Source of the DNA: Aselliscus stoliczkanus
Lineage: Eukaryota > Chordata > Mammalia > Chiroptera > Hipposideridae
Direction of reading: 5' to 3'
DNA: 64,000 bases
Assembly: GCA_033961575.1 (NCBI GenBank)
Contig: CM066736.1
Location: forward strand, 85,605,352-85,669,351
Position numbers and translations under genes: made by a program
Shown: positions 16,600-29,654 of the stretch, one piece after another
Layout: every line of letters begins with the position of its first letter
How positions within the stretch are numbered: position 1 is the first letter of the stretch
Notes under the pieces: model-generated
Told to the model about the DNA's origin: nothing
The model's database searches: none
The model's input: only the letters and a program-made list of their open reading frames with translations

Positions 16600-16994
16600 A
16601 CTTGGCACCTAAGTCCTTCCCTTTGGCCTGCAATTCAATTTCTCCTCTCACCTCTCTTCACACTCATTCAGGCCCAGGGCCCAGCAAACTCCTTGCTGCT
16701 TTGCAAACACATAGCAGGCCCTGCCCTGCCTTTGGGCCCCTGCCCATGCAGTTCCCTCCATCTGGAATGTGAAATCTTACATAGCTTCCATCTACATTAC
16801 CTCTATGAATCTTTCAGATCAGAACAGCTTTCTCTTCATTCCACAGTATGGCTGTACATCTCTCTATCAAATTTGTCACACTGAATTATAAGTGTTACTA
16901 TACCTATCAACCACTCCCCCTTCCACTAGAGAATGGGGCAGAGGTCAAGGCTTATTAGTCTTTGTATTAACCTTGTTAACCCAGTCCCTGGCAC

Positions 16995-16995
<1 letters not shown>
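16600..16995 (-). mobile_element. L2 fragment, antisense
   Basis: Reverse L2 pattern: GGCCCCTGCCCATGCAGTTC, CTCCATCTGGAATGTGAAAT, ACTAGAGAATGGGGCAGAGG and AACCCAGTCCCTGGCACAGA in order. It ends where the GA repeat begins. Confidence 0.65.
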
Positions 16996-17049
<54 letters not shown>

Positions 17050-17058
17050 AGAGAGAGC
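16995..17058. repeat. (GA)n microsatellite
   Basis: A near-perfect AG run with one AGAAGAG interruption, followed by a short GCACGCACACAC tract. Purine/pyrimidine mirror sequence that could form H-DNA. Confidence 0.97.
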
Positions 17059-18899
17059 ACGCACACACGAGCTAGTTCAACAAATGTGGAAAGGCTGGCT
17101 GACTGTTGGAGAATAAGGTTTTCATGGTTAACTCAGCTTGAATATGAAATTTAAAACAATGAAGAAGACAGGCCTCAAACAGAGCAGGGAAATAACATAC
17201 ACTTTTACTCTCAAAATAAATACTAATCAATTTTATTTTATAAATACAGATGCTGAGTTTTCTTCCAATTACCAACAGATCAGTTTCACATGCCATTTAT
17301 TATTGGTGGTGGTTTAAAAAATTATTTAAATAACCGGTTAGGTCAGGATAAATGGGCACCATTAGAACTGCTAAAAAAATATAGCTGGATACAATCTTCC
17401 AAAACTAATATTCTGAGGGGGAAAAAAAAAATCTCTGGAATTTCTGAAGTGGGTAAGAGGAAGTGGAGAGAGAAAACAATCAAATATTCATTTGATAACA
17501 TTTGCTGGCTGTTAAAAAGTGTCTCAGCTGCATGAAAACTGAAAGGGCTCTTAGCAGTTCACAAAAGGAGAGTCGTGGGTTTTCACGTCAATTTATATCC
17601 TTAAAGCAAATCCGATTTTTTTTTTTTTTTTTTTTTAGTGATTTACAAGATGAATTAAACAGATTAGTAGGAGATAATAGCTCATCCTGTATGTTGGCTG
17701 TGACCACTTTAAACAGGCAAAATTAATGCTGTAGCATTGGAAAATGTCGGGCACAGTTATTCCTGCAGACAAATACTGTAGGTTTTTCCCAGGTCATGGC
17801 AGAAACTGCAGGCATCAAACAAACTCAGATGAAAATACAAGACCAAAACTAAACAAACCCAAACCTAAGTGGTGTTTTGAGGCATAACATCATTGGACAC
17901 AGTGAATCAAGCAAATGCGCAGGCAACTACTGATCAGTTCTGAGCCATCTAATCACATTAAATGGCAGGGCTCCACGTTGTGTGTTCATGTGGAGCGGGC
18001 GTGTGTGTGGGGGGGACAAAGCTATGGGCCACAGAATCAGGGAGTCCACAAACGAGGCTGACGATGGGGCCCCAGAGCTCCAGGCTGAGATGAACACCGT
18101 AACCAGGGGTCTCCGGACGTGGTCCCGGTGCCTGGTGGTGCCAAGAGCCGGGCCGGGTGGCCTGCGGCTGAATGCGCCTTGTCTCTGAGTTTGGCATGAG
18201 TTTAAATTCCACTCCCGTATCTTGGGAAATCACAATCACGTGATTCTCCTCCCATTGTTCCATACTAACACAGTTCTTCAAACTTTTTTTTTTTTTTTTT
18301 GATGGGGGTAGATGTTACTTCCTTGGAGAACCCAGAAACCAGTCTGATATCTCTATATATATTCAAAACAATGCCTATCTGCATGCATCCCCTTTGATTC
18401 TAAACTGAATGACAGTACACGGCAAAGAAGCCCCGATGCTACAGATGACTTCCGCTCCAGCCTTGGAGTCATCCTACCTCTTTATGTGGCATTCACACGG
18501 ATTTCTTCAGATCAAGCTAAAGCTCTTAATTGCTTACAGGTTGGGTCTGTGTGTCATGCAGTGGTTCTATGTGTTCTCTTTACATGGAAAATAACAACAT
18601 GAGCTATTCCATTTCACAATGTTGCTATGAATTAGAATTGAGCTCAGCAGTGCTTGGACAAAATACGGCAATGATTATGAAACCTACGAGTTAAGATATT
18701 ATGTAGGACAAATGCAGCTACTAGAGGGTACACCTGTGAGGGTGTCTGTGTTGCCATAACAATATGTAAACTCAAATGAAGTCAACACCGCTAGCCTAGA
18801 GACAGCTCCAGTTTTTGTTCAGGCTAGTCCTGTCATGGCGTAACATACGAGTATGGAGATGTAGGTTTAAGAGGAATTTCGAAGCTGGAAAAAAAATAA
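17059..18899. other. Unique AT-rich sequence downstream of the gene
   Basis: No SINE or LINE recognised. Contains T-runs at 17617-17637 and 18285-18300 and the distal AATAAA hexamers. It may be transcribed as a longer 3' UTR. Confidence 0.45.
17232..17301 (-). promoter_or_regulatory. Candidate distal polyadenylation signals (two AATAAA)
   Basis: Two minus-strand AATAAA hexamers, at 17296-17301 and 17232-17237, lie in AT-rich unique sequence about 2.9 kb past the stop codon. They could mark a longer mRNA isoform. No transcript evidence is available. Confidence 0.3.
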
Positions 18900-20128
18900 T
18901 CAGGTCAAGTGAAGTAAACTCGATTTTTATTCTTTTATATAATACATGGATATATGGATAAATTTTCCTTAAAGAGCTTGCAACCCTGAGGTGATGTCCT
19001 TGGGTATATAAAATATAAAGCAATAGCAAATGAAATGTGAGCTCTAGGAATGACAATTGGACTTCAAAAACATAATTTACTATTTATGCAATTGCACATA
19101 TGCCAATAGTATTCTAGGCCTCCTTTAGTCTCTTAATCCAACCACCTAAACTGCCTTGCAGTTTGCACTCTGCACAGCCTGACTCTATCACATACAGTGC
19201 CTTCCTTTCCAGCTGAAATTTAATAAATTAATATGGGATTTACACATCGGGGTTTTTGTCTGGTGAGTGCATTGCCAGAAAGCATGCCTAGCTTTTGACT
19301 GCAGCATCTGCCCATGTAAAAACTTAGGCCCCCAAAGGGGATTGGGTGCCATCTGCCTGTAGTAACCTTGGGATCCTTAAAGGTTCCCTAGGTTCCACCA
19401 GAGGGGAGGTTTTTGTTTTTTTAATCTAATTTGAGGGCTACATCAAGGGCATGGCTGATTAGAGGGGGTGGAAAGTCGTGGCTACCGCATTAAAGAACCA
19501 GGGAATCTGATATCCTTGGTTTTCAGGATGCATAACCCGTCCACTGTGAAATGGGGCAACGGAGGGGTCTATAGGTGGCCTGTGAGGCCTGGGGGCAGGG
19601 TAAGGGGCAGGGGCAGATGGACCTCGGTCTCAGGAGACCATTGTGCTTCTTCTTCATTCACCTAATGGATGGGCAAAGATCCTGCAGTAAATGGTAGAAA
19701 CCTTTTTTTGAATATTCAATTTTCCCAAAGTTTTATAAACTGTGGGAAGGGCAAATGCTTCTGAGAAACTAAAGGTGAGTTCATTATATTATTTATATAT
19801 TATCATCTTCCCTCTGAGGATAACATAGAAGTGTAAATTAAAAAAGCAGACAAATACCTATAAGGTGACTCGAACGGGAGAGTGACTTTTACCTTAAAAT
19901 AATCGTCAGGCCCGAAAAGCAAATCTCGCAAGCAAAATCTAACTTTGTCTGGCCCACGGATACACAATGATCCTGAGTCCCTCCTTGATTCACAAAGTCT
20001 GTTTTTCTGAGGAATATCCTCCATTAATGTTCATTTTGTGTCATAATTATTACAAAGGGTAACCAGTGCAGCTTTCTCCTCACTTTAGGCAGCGGCCTTG
20101 TCCTGGTCCTACTGTCTGTCTGCTCACT
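18900..20128 (-). other. Probable 3' UTR of the unidentified gene
   Basis: Sequence directly downstream of the TGA at 20129 is unique, AT-rich and free of recognisable SINEs. The first good minus-strand AATAAA I find is at 18926-18931, which would give a UTR of about 1.2 kb. Others lie at 17296-17301 and 17232-17237, giving an alternative UTR of about 2.9 kb. The true cleavage site cannot be fixed from sequence alone. Confidence 0.45.
18926..18931 (-). promoter_or_regulatory. Candidate polyadenylation signal AATAAA (proximal)
   Basis: A minus-strand AATAAA hexamer about 1.2 kb after the stop codon of the terminal exon. It is the nearest canonical hexamer I found. Use of this site is inference. 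Confidence 0.35.
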
Positions 20129-20831
20129 TCACTTATCGGAACTCCTGCGTGGCCGGCGGAAGCTGGATACGTTTTCATTCAGTGCATAGATCCTTCGGGA
20201 GAACTCTTCAAACTCTCCCAGAACTTGTTCGTCACACTCCACTGCCACGGCACTGTCCACTGGGATGCAGTTAAATGCTTCTAGCTGCTCGCCTGAGGTG
20301 AAGCCCGTGGCTTCCAGGCCGATGATCTCCTCTGCCTGCTCCACGGCACAGCAGAGCTCAGCCTCTGAGACTGGGTGGAACTCACCTGGCAGCGGGACGC
20401 TGGAGGAGCCGGCCTGCTCGCTGGGGAGGAGAGAGCCGTTGACCGTGGCCGGATACCCCGAGAGGGCGTCTCCTTCTTCTTGGCTGGTGTTCACACTCAC
20501 GTGGCCTCCATTCAAGCTGTCACCCAAGTCCACTCCTTTCTTCTGGTTTTCTTTGGAGAAGTCCAAGGAGGTATCCAAGGAAGAGGAGAGAGATGTTGTC
20601 TTTCTCTCTGATTCTCCCAGGGAGGGGTTGGCGGCCCCAGGCTGGGCTAATGCTGAGTTGTAGCTGGGAGGAGGGGTTTTGTACTGGAGTCTCTCATTCT
20701 CTGAGCTGGCCCGCTTTCGGTGTCCTTTGTCTGGTGAAGGGATGCCCGCAGAGAAGCCTGCACCTGCACCCCCAAATATGGAGCTCTGTCTCTTTGGAAC
20801 AGGGATTGCACTGGAGGTGTGATGTCTGTCA
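20129..20831 (-). CDS. Terminal coding exon of an unidentified large-intron gene (disordered, PPxY-containing C-terminal tail)
   Basis: Seen: an open frame of 233 codons plus a split first codon runs to a TGA at 20129-20131. It starts just after a strong acceptor (a T-rich tract, then TTTTAG, ending at 20832). The encoded tail begins [17 protein letters not shown]. It has a basic/serine cluster ([11 protein letters not shown], tail residues 36-46) that looks like a basophilic-kinase or 14-3-3 type site, and a PPSY motif at tail residues 54-57 (20660-20671), which could bind WW domains of NEDD4-type ligases. A long Ser/Gly/Glu-rich low-complexity stretch follows. The acidic end ([14 protein letters not shown], then [17 protein letters not shown]) could form amphipathic helices, and the protein finishes in basic [12 protein letters not shown]. 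There is no membrane segment or catalytic domain. Base composition and the absence of stops are unlike the surrounding sequence. I do not recognise the family with confidence. The codon split (phase 2) matches the exon at 43525-43616. Function is unknown; the PPxY and phosphosite roles are inference. Confidence 0.9.
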
Positions 20832-21224
20832 CTAAAAGACAAACAAAAACGAGAAGTTAACTTCAACTTCACAACTCAGCTTAAACCTTCTGGATCCAGA
20901 GATAGGAAACAGCATATTTAGGTTTGAGATAATAAAAACTGGGAATACTCAATCTCAGTACTAATTGTAGTGTGTGGGTAGAAGAAACATGAAGCAACCT
21001 GAGTTCAACTTTGGGAGCTTTCTTTAAGAAGGATACAAGACATGCTGAAATATATACGAGGTGAGTACCCAGGTTAGGGTTGGGGACAGAAGCCATGTCC
21101 TGTGGGGAAGGGTTGAAGTAACTGGAGGAATTGGATCTGAAAAGAACAATATATGAGGAACGCAATCAACTTCATATATCTAAAGGGCTACCCATATTCT
21201 TATTCTTGTGTTTCATATTTAACT

Positions 21225-21320
21225 CTTATTTTATCTTCATAAAGCAGGTCTCCTCATTTGGCATAGAAGTTAAATGACCTGCCCATGATACCTCAGTAAA
21301 GCAGTGGCAAGGCACAACCC
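21225..21320 (-). repeat. Possible MIR fragment, antisense
   Basis: Short degraded match (TTAAATGACCTGCCCATGAT then CAGTAAAGCAGTGGCAAGGC). Confidence 0.4.
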
Positions 21321-22266
21321 ATGATTCACAACATGATGATCAATAGCTTTTCCAATACCCAAATGCTAATCACCTTGGATTAGAGAACTGGCAAAGAGAG
21401 GATCAAGGATATACACATATATTTTAATGAAAAATTAACTTGGGAATGACTTTTGCTTTACAAGGCTAGTCACACACATGTTTTTTAAGTTTGGTCTTTA
21501 GTGCCTTTCTTCAAACTTGACTTACTTCTTAGGAAGATACTTTGGGCCAGCAATAATAATCATTATTTAGCGACACAAAGCATTTTAGTTTCTAAAGGAA
21601 TTTCATATACATCCTTTCACTTGGTCCTCACAAAAACCCTGTCAAGAAAGCAGAGTATACATCACAGCTCTTAAGCCTGAAATAATAAATGACAACTAGT
21701 TAATGGAAATAGAGTATCTAGACCCCAAAAATAATAGTCATGTTATATACTGTCCTAGTTAAACACCTCTGGAGTATTGATCACAATTCTTGACATTATA
21801 CTTAGAGGAAGCTAGTAAGCCTCAGTACCACTATATGAACAGACTGAGTCCAGAGACAGAGGGAGGTATGAACACAAGATCCAGTTGACTTGTGTCCCTC
21901 AGATGAGGAAACATATACAGAGACGTGGCTTGGAAAAGGCAAACTATATCCACCCAACAAACAGCTGTTTCATGTGTCAGGCCTCAGGGAGGGGAACAGA
22001 GGCGAGTCAGGGTCAGCCCTGCCTCTAAGGAGCTTACAGTCTTGTAGAAGAAAGACATCCAGAATTGCTGAAATAATACATTTTCAAATTACAATTGTGA
22101 TAAGCGCCCTGAGATAGGAGATAGGATCTAGGGTCCCTTCCGCCTGTGTTCACAGCCACAAGCCCCTAAACCATCCCTGCTCCTTCGCTTGGGATTTTTC
22201 TGGATTATCCCTGTGGTTATTCTTCTTGAGAAAAGGCACCCAACAAGGCTTCTAATCTGTGGGACC

Positions 22267-22300
22267 GTCAGGCTCCCTTGCTCGTCAGGCTCCCTTGCTC
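22267..22300. repeat. Exact 17-bp tandem duplication
   Basis: GTCAGGCTCCCTTGCTC occurs twice back to back at 22267-22283 and 22284-22300 in unique intronic sequence. Confidence 0.95.
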
Positions 22301-24421
22301 GGCTCTAAGTGTTGGTGGCAGGAGAGATTTGAGAAGTAGGGGTGGTCAGTGGGGTGCAGAGAACCAGGCAAGTGGACCACTAAATTACTGTTTTTAGTTC
22401 TCAAGAAAAACAAAACAGAGCGAAATCTGCTGGCCTTAATCTAGGTTTTAAGTTAATATGTTGTCAAAACTCACAGTAATTGGGTAAGCTGAACATTTTT
22501 TGTGAACCTAGTTATTTTCACTCCACTACTTGCTGACAGGCAATATCTAAATGATTCTGCAGGGGGCCCAGGTAATCAAATCCAAACAGGGCATCAGCAC
22601 CACTCACAGACAGCCAGCCTATCCTGAGCAGTCAAGTCAGACTTTTGGTTGTGACCCTGGCCAGGAAGGGTGAGAACCACCAGGTGAATCAACCTGGAAC
22701 AGTGCAGGTGATAATACTGGCATGGAACCAGAGGCCAGGTGCTTAACCACTCACAGCTATGAAGGGTGTACGAAATGATACCTTTCCTGCCGCCATCAAG
22801 ACCCCCCTCCTACGCCCCATCCTGCTCTGCTTCTCGGCTGGGCTCCAGGTGGGCTGACCAAAGGGTTTTTTGTAGCCCTCTTAGATTCTGAGGCTCCCTG
22901 AACGCTCTCCTCAACTTTGCACAACAGAAAAGCAATAAAGTGTGATACCCCTCCCCCAACTATAATGGGAAGGGAGCTGCCATTTTCCTGGGCATCAATA
23001 GTGTTGAACCTTCACGTCTACCCTGTGAAAAAGGTAGGCAGGTGGGTGGGTTCTGGGTTTGTTCAAAGTTGCAGAACCCACCTCTGAACTGGATTCGGTA
23101 TTACTGCAGAACCCATGCAGCCTGTTGCAGCTCATGTGGGCAAATCATATTCAAATTCAGCTACACCATTTGCTATGTGCCATTCTACCGGCCTTCTCAT
23201 TTAACTCGCCCAACCCTATATCTAAGCTCTGGGGTGTTACTCCCATTTCAATGAGTGGATTCTAGACGTGGGGACTTTGGTATTTTCTGACATCTTCTCC
23301 AGGTCCCTTGGATTTTTAAGCAGACCCAGGTAATGACAGTATGAGATACAATTTGGAAAACCCGAGTAATAGCAAAATTTTCCCTCTTAAGAACAGTAAG
23401 AAAATGAGTTATTATGAGTTGGCAATGAAGAAGTTTACATATCTAAAGTTTACCCTTTAATCACATTTTATCTTTTTTCCCTTTTTAGCCATGTGCAATG
23501 AAACCTTTCAAAATGTTTTATTCACGTCTTTCTTGTAACCTTAAAAAGTGTCAGCTGAACAGCAAGTTATTTTCATGATAACTTTGGGCTATCACTGTGA
23601 ACATGTATTACTGAACTGTGACATGGGGACGAGGCTGTGGGGTTTTAAGGGGCGTGTTTCTCAGGACGTGAGTCTGCGAGCTCTGGTCTGCGCGTCAGCA
23701 TTTCTATAGTCTCTGTCACCCACAGCGAGGCGGTGCCAGTGCTCTTGCCTGCAGGGGCTTCACTTTTTTTTTAATGCTTGTTTCTAATTTGCTGTGTTCT
23801 TGTAAAGTAGATGTCCTGAGAATTGTGTGCAAAGTAAGAATAAATAGGATTTGAGTGATGGGCCAGCAGATGTCCTGGGCATAATATGTGTTATTACATG
23901 AGTTTTGTAACATTGGTTTTGGCTGCTCAGAATTCTTTTTTTTTTTTTTTTTATTTCCAGGATCTTAGCAATGTTCCAGATTTTTAAGATAGCTGAGCTC
24001 TAAACAGCTTAAGTGTTGAATGATTATATTAAAACATATATAAACACACACACATTTTTAATTATTGTAATAATTTTCCCTGGAAAACTCAAAAAATATA
24101 AAGCATATAAAAAAAAATCACTTGCAGCCTATTACCCATCAAATAACCACTATTAATTTTGGACATTTTTCCTTTCAGACTTTGATTTCATATATGTGTG
24201 TTTAATTTAAAAAGACCAAACCAACCTAACACTGTGTTTGTGATATATACTCACACACACAATGCTGCATTGCCCTGCTCTTGGATGCTATTAAACCCTC
24301 TTGATAAACAATTCTAAATGGTTGTTCCATTGAAGGGGGAGTATCATACTTCGCTTAATCATCCCCTTCATTTTATAGATTTAGGATATTTCCAAAATTT
24401 TACTATTAAGAAACTGCTGTA

Positions 24422-24525
24422 GGGCCGGCCAAGTGGCGCGGCGGTTAAGCGCTGGCTTGGGAAGCCAGCGGCCCCGGTTCAGTCCCACATGTGAGGGCCA
24501 GTGACACTGCCCTCAAAAAAAAAAA
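24422..24525 (+). mobile_element. Short tRNA-derived SINE with 14-bp target-site duplication
   Basis: Head GGGCCGGCCAAGTGGCGCGG, ending CACTGCCCTC and an A-tail. The exact duplication AAGAAACTGCTGTA is at 24408-24421 and 24526-24539. Lies in the last intron, antisense to the gene. Confidence 0.96.
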
Positions 24526-25622
24526 AAGAAACTGCTGTAAGCATCTCTGTATAAAAACAGAGAGGTTTTTAATAAAATTTGATTTTCATATTTAATAGGT
24601 TTCCAGAAGGAATCTTCATTTCACATTTCAGTACAAGCTAAATTCTTATGAGAAATATGAGCATTTTGCCTCTACTATTGCCTAAAAAGAGAAAGGCAGC
24701 AATTAAAAAAGCAAGTAATTGATCAAAAAAGGAATGCCCAGAGGGTTTTAAGATTCTTTTTGTCTGATTACAGTCTGGTTTCAGGATTATTTCATCTAGA
24801 TGGAAGAAGAGGTCGATACGCATAGGTTTCCTAATTATATGACCAATTTTTAAAGGCTGTTGACAATTTACTTATCAAATGAAATTAGTACATTATTTAA
24901 ATTGTGATGATTAACTTATAGGGGAATTTCTACTCTTAGAAACAACCTGAGTAAACATGGGTGTTTGGGGGAGGGGAGCGGGCACAGCAGGGATTGTGGG
25001 GGCTTGGCTCTACCCTCGCTCCGGCCAAGGGTCCCTGTGTGTCTAAGGCACCAGGTTTGGGGGTGGAGAACCTGAGGTTTCAGCAACTGAAACGAGTCCC
25101 ACAACTCACTGCATACATTCTCCTCATCAACCATTTGCTTTAAGCGGCTGTCTCTTCCAGTTTGGCTTAGGTCCAAGCTGGAAACCCAGAAACATGAATC
25201 TGGGGTTTAATGCTGCAATTAAAAGGAATTTATTAAAAAACAACAGCTCAGAGATACTGTAATTGCAAATTTACTAGCATGGTTTAATGAGAACATGGCA
25301 TGGGTTGTTGAACAATTAATTGAACCATGTCGGGCCAGTTAAATTACTTCATAATGAACCTTTTGCTACAAGTCAAAAAGGATATTTTAGGGTCACAAAC
25401 AATAGCATGATAAGGGAGGAGCCAAGTGGTTTGGCGTTTAGAGGTCAAGGAGAACTGTCTGGCTCCTTTAGATCAAGTCTCTGACTTCTGTAAATTAAGG
25501 TGATTAATTTTCTTCTCATTCTGTGAGTCCTTGTTTATTGCAGTCAGTTGCCTTTTGTTGTCTGTTCAGCTATGTATATGGAGATACTGGTGGTGATGAG
25601 AAACGATGTTAAAAGACCTGGA

Positions 25623-25745
25623 GGGCCGGCCGAGTGGCGCGGTAGTTAAGCGCTGGCTTCGGAAGCCAGCAGCCCTGTTTCGGGTCCCACGTATGAGGGT
25701 CAGTGACACTGCCCTCAAAAAAAAGACAAAAAAAAAAAAAAAAAC
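25623..25745 (+). mobile_element. Short tRNA-derived SINE with long A-tail
   Basis: Head GGGCCGGCCGAGTGGCGCGG, body ending CACTGCCCTC, then a long A-tail interrupted by GAC. Flanked by GACCTGGAG on both sides (about 25615-25623 and 25746-25754). In the last intron, antisense to the gene. Confidence 0.95.
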
Positions 25746-25769
25746 GACCTGGAGTCTACTCCTAGCTCT

Positions 25770-25965
25770 GCCACCACCATGACCCTATGTAAAGTTGTAA
25801 CTTAAGGCTGAACGCAGCACTTATTCATTATATGACTGTAGGCAGCCACTTATCTTCTCTGTGCTCCAGTTTCCTCCTTCATCAAAGAGATTATTGGACT
25901 ACGGTAAAAAGTTAACATAACGCATTTCAAATTCTTGGCAGGATGCCTGGCATATATACTGATGG
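25770..25965 (+). repeat. MIR element
   Basis: AGCTCTGCCACCACCATGAC, TCTCTGTGCTCCAGTTTCCT and AATTCTTGGCAGGATGCCTG follow MIR order. Confidence 0.7.
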
Positions 25966-26894
25966 CAGTAGTAGCTGTAATTGTGGCTGCTGTCATTATT
26001 ATTAACTTCCATGGGCTTCAGATTCCAAAAGCATTATCCTCATTTTACAGGAAGGGGTAACTGAGGCTCAGAGATGTTAGTGTTTTGGACAGAGACACAG
26101 GGGAACAGGGAGCAGAGCAAAGACCAGGGTTTACATCTCTTTCCTCCCCTCCACAGAACACTGTTTAAAGCAGGAACAAATAGCACTTTTCCCACCCACC
26201 CCCTTCTCCACTTGTGCACATCAGGGAGCTAGCGGCAAGAAGCAGATAAAGAATTAAGGCCAGTGTAGAAGAGTTTTGAAGAAAAAGTACTAACTCAATC
26301 CAAAGATTTATTCTGCCCAGTGTGAAACTTCATTTCAGTTTTCTTGGTCTTTTTTCTTAAGGACATGGGCTAGGGAAGGCTTTGAATAAAGTAGAAATGC
26401 TCACACTGCCTCTATTTACATGATCTACCAAATGCTTAGGGATGGTAATAACTTCCCAGAATCCTTTGTGGTACATTCCAGTTGTCCCCAAGCCCCTGAT
26501 GTATCATTTTTGCTGTATGGATTTAGCTTGAGGGACAGAGAGTTTTATTTATAAGAGGGAGGACTTCTCTTATTTCCCCAACCTAAATGAGGAGAACCAT
26601 GTTCAGAACTTTATAACCATTATACAAATACTTTGCCTTGAAGCCAACCTGGAGAGAGATGGTAGAACCCAGTTCATTCCACTCTACAACCCTTTCCCTC
26701 CTTTTCCTCTTTCTGTTGGTTTTATTGCCTGAAGCAATAGCCTCCTTTTACAGAAAAGGGATTGGGAGAAAACAAGGCAAGAAAGCACTGGTCTAAAAGG
26801 TATTCACTCCCATTTCCACATCTCCCATATGTAATAGCCCAGGTCTCCAATGAGATCTACAATGAGTAGGTACTCCATAAATTATTATTAATAA

Positions 26895-27075
26895 TAAAAT
26901 AATAGCAACTAATATTTACAAAGTACTATGAAATACTCTGTTAATAGCTTTATATATGATCTCAGTTAATCTTCACATCTCTATGAAGTAGTATGAACAT
27001 CACTTTACAGGCAAAGAAACTGAGGCACAGAGGTTAGGTAACCTGCCCAAGGTCACAAAGCAACTAACTGACTTA
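26895..27075 (-). repeat. MIR element, antisense
   Basis: AACTAATATTTACAAAGTAC, then AAACTGAGGCACAGAGGTTA and CTGCCCAAGGTCACAAAGCA. Confidence 0.75.
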
Positions 27076-27233
27076 ACAATGGCAGCCTGACTAAATAAAT
27101 GCTAGTTCTCGTCTCTTTCCCAATCTCTAGGACTTGCCAACAAAAAAAATACCTACATTTGATCTCTACTTTTGGGTGAGGGAGGAGTGAGAATCACAAT
27201 AATTTTCTGTCAAGTGGCTTCATATCTTTTCCT

Positions 27234-27349
27234 TCTTTTTTTTTTTTTTTTTTTTGAGGGCAGTGTCACTGGCCCTCATATGTGGGACCCGAACCGGGGC
27301 CGCTGGCTTCCCAAGCCAGCTCTTAACCACCGCGCCACTCGGCCGGCCC
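27234..27349 (-). mobile_element. Short tRNA-derived SINE, close to family consensus
   Basis: A plus-strand T run, then GAGGGCAGTGTCACTGGCCC and the reverse head CCACTCGGCCGGCCC. Little diverged from its relatives. Flanks are pyrimidine-rich, so the duplication is unclear. Sense to the gene, in the last intron. Confidence 0.94.
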
Positions 27350-29654
27350 CCTTCTCTTCTCTTTTTGAATATATTAAGTTTGTGTGGCTTTTTTGACTTC
27401 CTGGGACTTGGCTGTTACAGGAATGCTGATATATTCTAAACATCAATTATGAACAGAAATACATTCTGCCATGAAACTATATCAATGTGGAGACTTAGGG
27501 AAAAATGAAATAAAGGAACAATAAGAACATTAAGAAAGTTCCTGAAGCTAGGGTGAATTTCTAGCTGCGTGAAAAGGTTTTTCCCCTAGTCTCTTTCGGA
27601 GTCACTTGTGGTTGTTTTATCTGTCTACAACCAGGTTTCACACTGTCAAGTATTAGGAAAGAGCACAATTCACAGTCTCAAATATGTGTCTTTCCCTCCT
27701 ACAAAATGTTTCCTCTGAGGAACATTACTAGATCACAGCTGGTCAAAATGCTAAATCTTGATTGTCTGGATCCTGGCCAAAATCTACAGCTACAACTCGG
27801 TGGAATAAGAATACTTAAAAAGAAAAAAAGAAAAAACCTTTTAAACAACATTTGATCTTCTTCTTTCTCCCCCGTGTAGCAAGCGATGACCTCATGGCAG
27901 CGAGGCCTCTACGTGGAGGTGTTTAACTTGGTTTACGGCCATTAGAAATGTTTGAAGCTCTAGGTTGTACTCTGCGCCAATATCATGTCAACTGCGCTAA
28001 AAAGCAATAATAGTTTCTCACCTTCTTAAAGATTACTGCTTAAATAATGCAGAGCAACGACAGGGCTGTACAGAGTGCCAAGAGCGGGTTGCCAAGGCGA
28101 AGCTGAGGTAGAATTACGTCTTTTGGCAGCTAAGAAATTATGACATAAAGTTAGTTTTTTCACAAAACAACCTCCATAAATTAGGCTACTATCCTTTTTC
28201 AAAATCCAGCAAAGGTTGGGATTTATCTTTCTCCCCTCTCTCTCTTAGATCAAGTAGGAGAAGCACAGAGTCTCCTGTAGAGAAAGCCAAATTTAACAGC
28301 TAGGCCTTATCTCCCAGGAGGTAGCTGGGGGTTAATAGTTTTAAGCAGGCGGCCTCCTGGCCACAGGCAAGCCATCTGAAGACCTCTCACCCTTACCAGA
28401 TAAGTGAAAGTGCTTAATCTTTGCCCTGGATGTTAACAAAAACAAGAAACCAAATAAAAATAGAAACAATCTTGGGCCAAAAGCATAGGCTGAAATCTGT
28501 GCCAATGGTCACTTTTCCCCTGGGCTCAGCTTGAAAGGTTTCCTGCCAAAGCCTGACTAAATAAAAACAGAGAGTTTAAAAAGGTATACTGAACAAGGGG
28601 GCCTTTAGATTTTATTTAAACTTGAGTACTGATGGAAAGATGAATTTCTGAAAGACAAAGTTCTGCAGGCAAAGGATAAAACAAACAAGCTGAAGGAATC
28701 TATTTCCCCAGGTTCTGTGTTGTGAGGGCTTGGCCATCAGGTTTGCCTGGCCCCAGGCAATAGGGCCCAGCATGCAAAAGAGAGGCCCAGGCACGAGCCA
28801 GTGGTCAGAGGCTAAGGTGGTGCCCACAGCCAGGAGGCTGATGTGGAGGCCCACTGGGTCTCAAGGTTGAGTTCTCTGGGATCAGGGACTAAGAAAAGAT
28901 CCTCCAGGGAGACAAAGAGAGGCCCCAGGAGGGGTCAAGTCAACCACTTCACCCATCAGCTTCCACTTTAAGAAATCATCACGCAAATTAATCTATTGAC
29001 ATCACAGTCAGGCAACAAACAGTATGAGGACTGTAAAAACAGAAGGGGGTGCCAGGGAAGATGCCTGGGGACCCCTTGGAGTGTCTGGGCAGCACTTAAG
29101 ACATGGGAGTCATAAAACATTTATGCTGAAAACTGGGAAAAAAGAACCCTCTACCTTTGCCAGGGACACCGGAGGAACAGCAATCTCACACAGCCCAGCC
29201 CCAGAAAGAACTCGATAGGGAAATTAAAACCTCAGTCAGAGAACGCTTTCAGAATTTAAAACGTTAAATTGCAAAGAGAGCGAGCTAAAGGAAGCGTTAG
29301 GCCCCAGGGGCCAATGACAGAAACTGTGAAATTAAGTCTGTGAAAGACCCTGCTTTTAAAGTTGAACTACCATCACATTTCTAATAAGCTCTGACATGAA
29401 CCGAACCATGGGGCTTTAGCTGTTTGTTATTTTAAAACAAAAATGGATAGCTCTGCCACCATTTTCAGAGACGCTGGAGGCCTTCGGAAGAAGTGCTTGA
29501 ATTACAGTTAGCTGTCATTTAATCATTAGTAAGAGGCTGTGGGAGTCGAGGCATAATGTCTGGGAGCCTTATCTCCTGTGGCCTCTGTGCTAAGAGGTGC
29601 CCTGCAAAACCGTGTGCATATTAACAGAACATAATAACAAATTAAATGATTTAC

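Noticed and set aside
16892..17116. Arg/Glu-repeat protein frames
   Set aside because: Translation of the (GA)n microsatellite.
20129..20872. Taking the ATG at 20872 as the start of a single-exon gene
   Set aside because: The first residues upstream of DRHH translate the polypyrimidine tract and acceptor. The exon starts at 20831 and its phase matches the exon at 43525.
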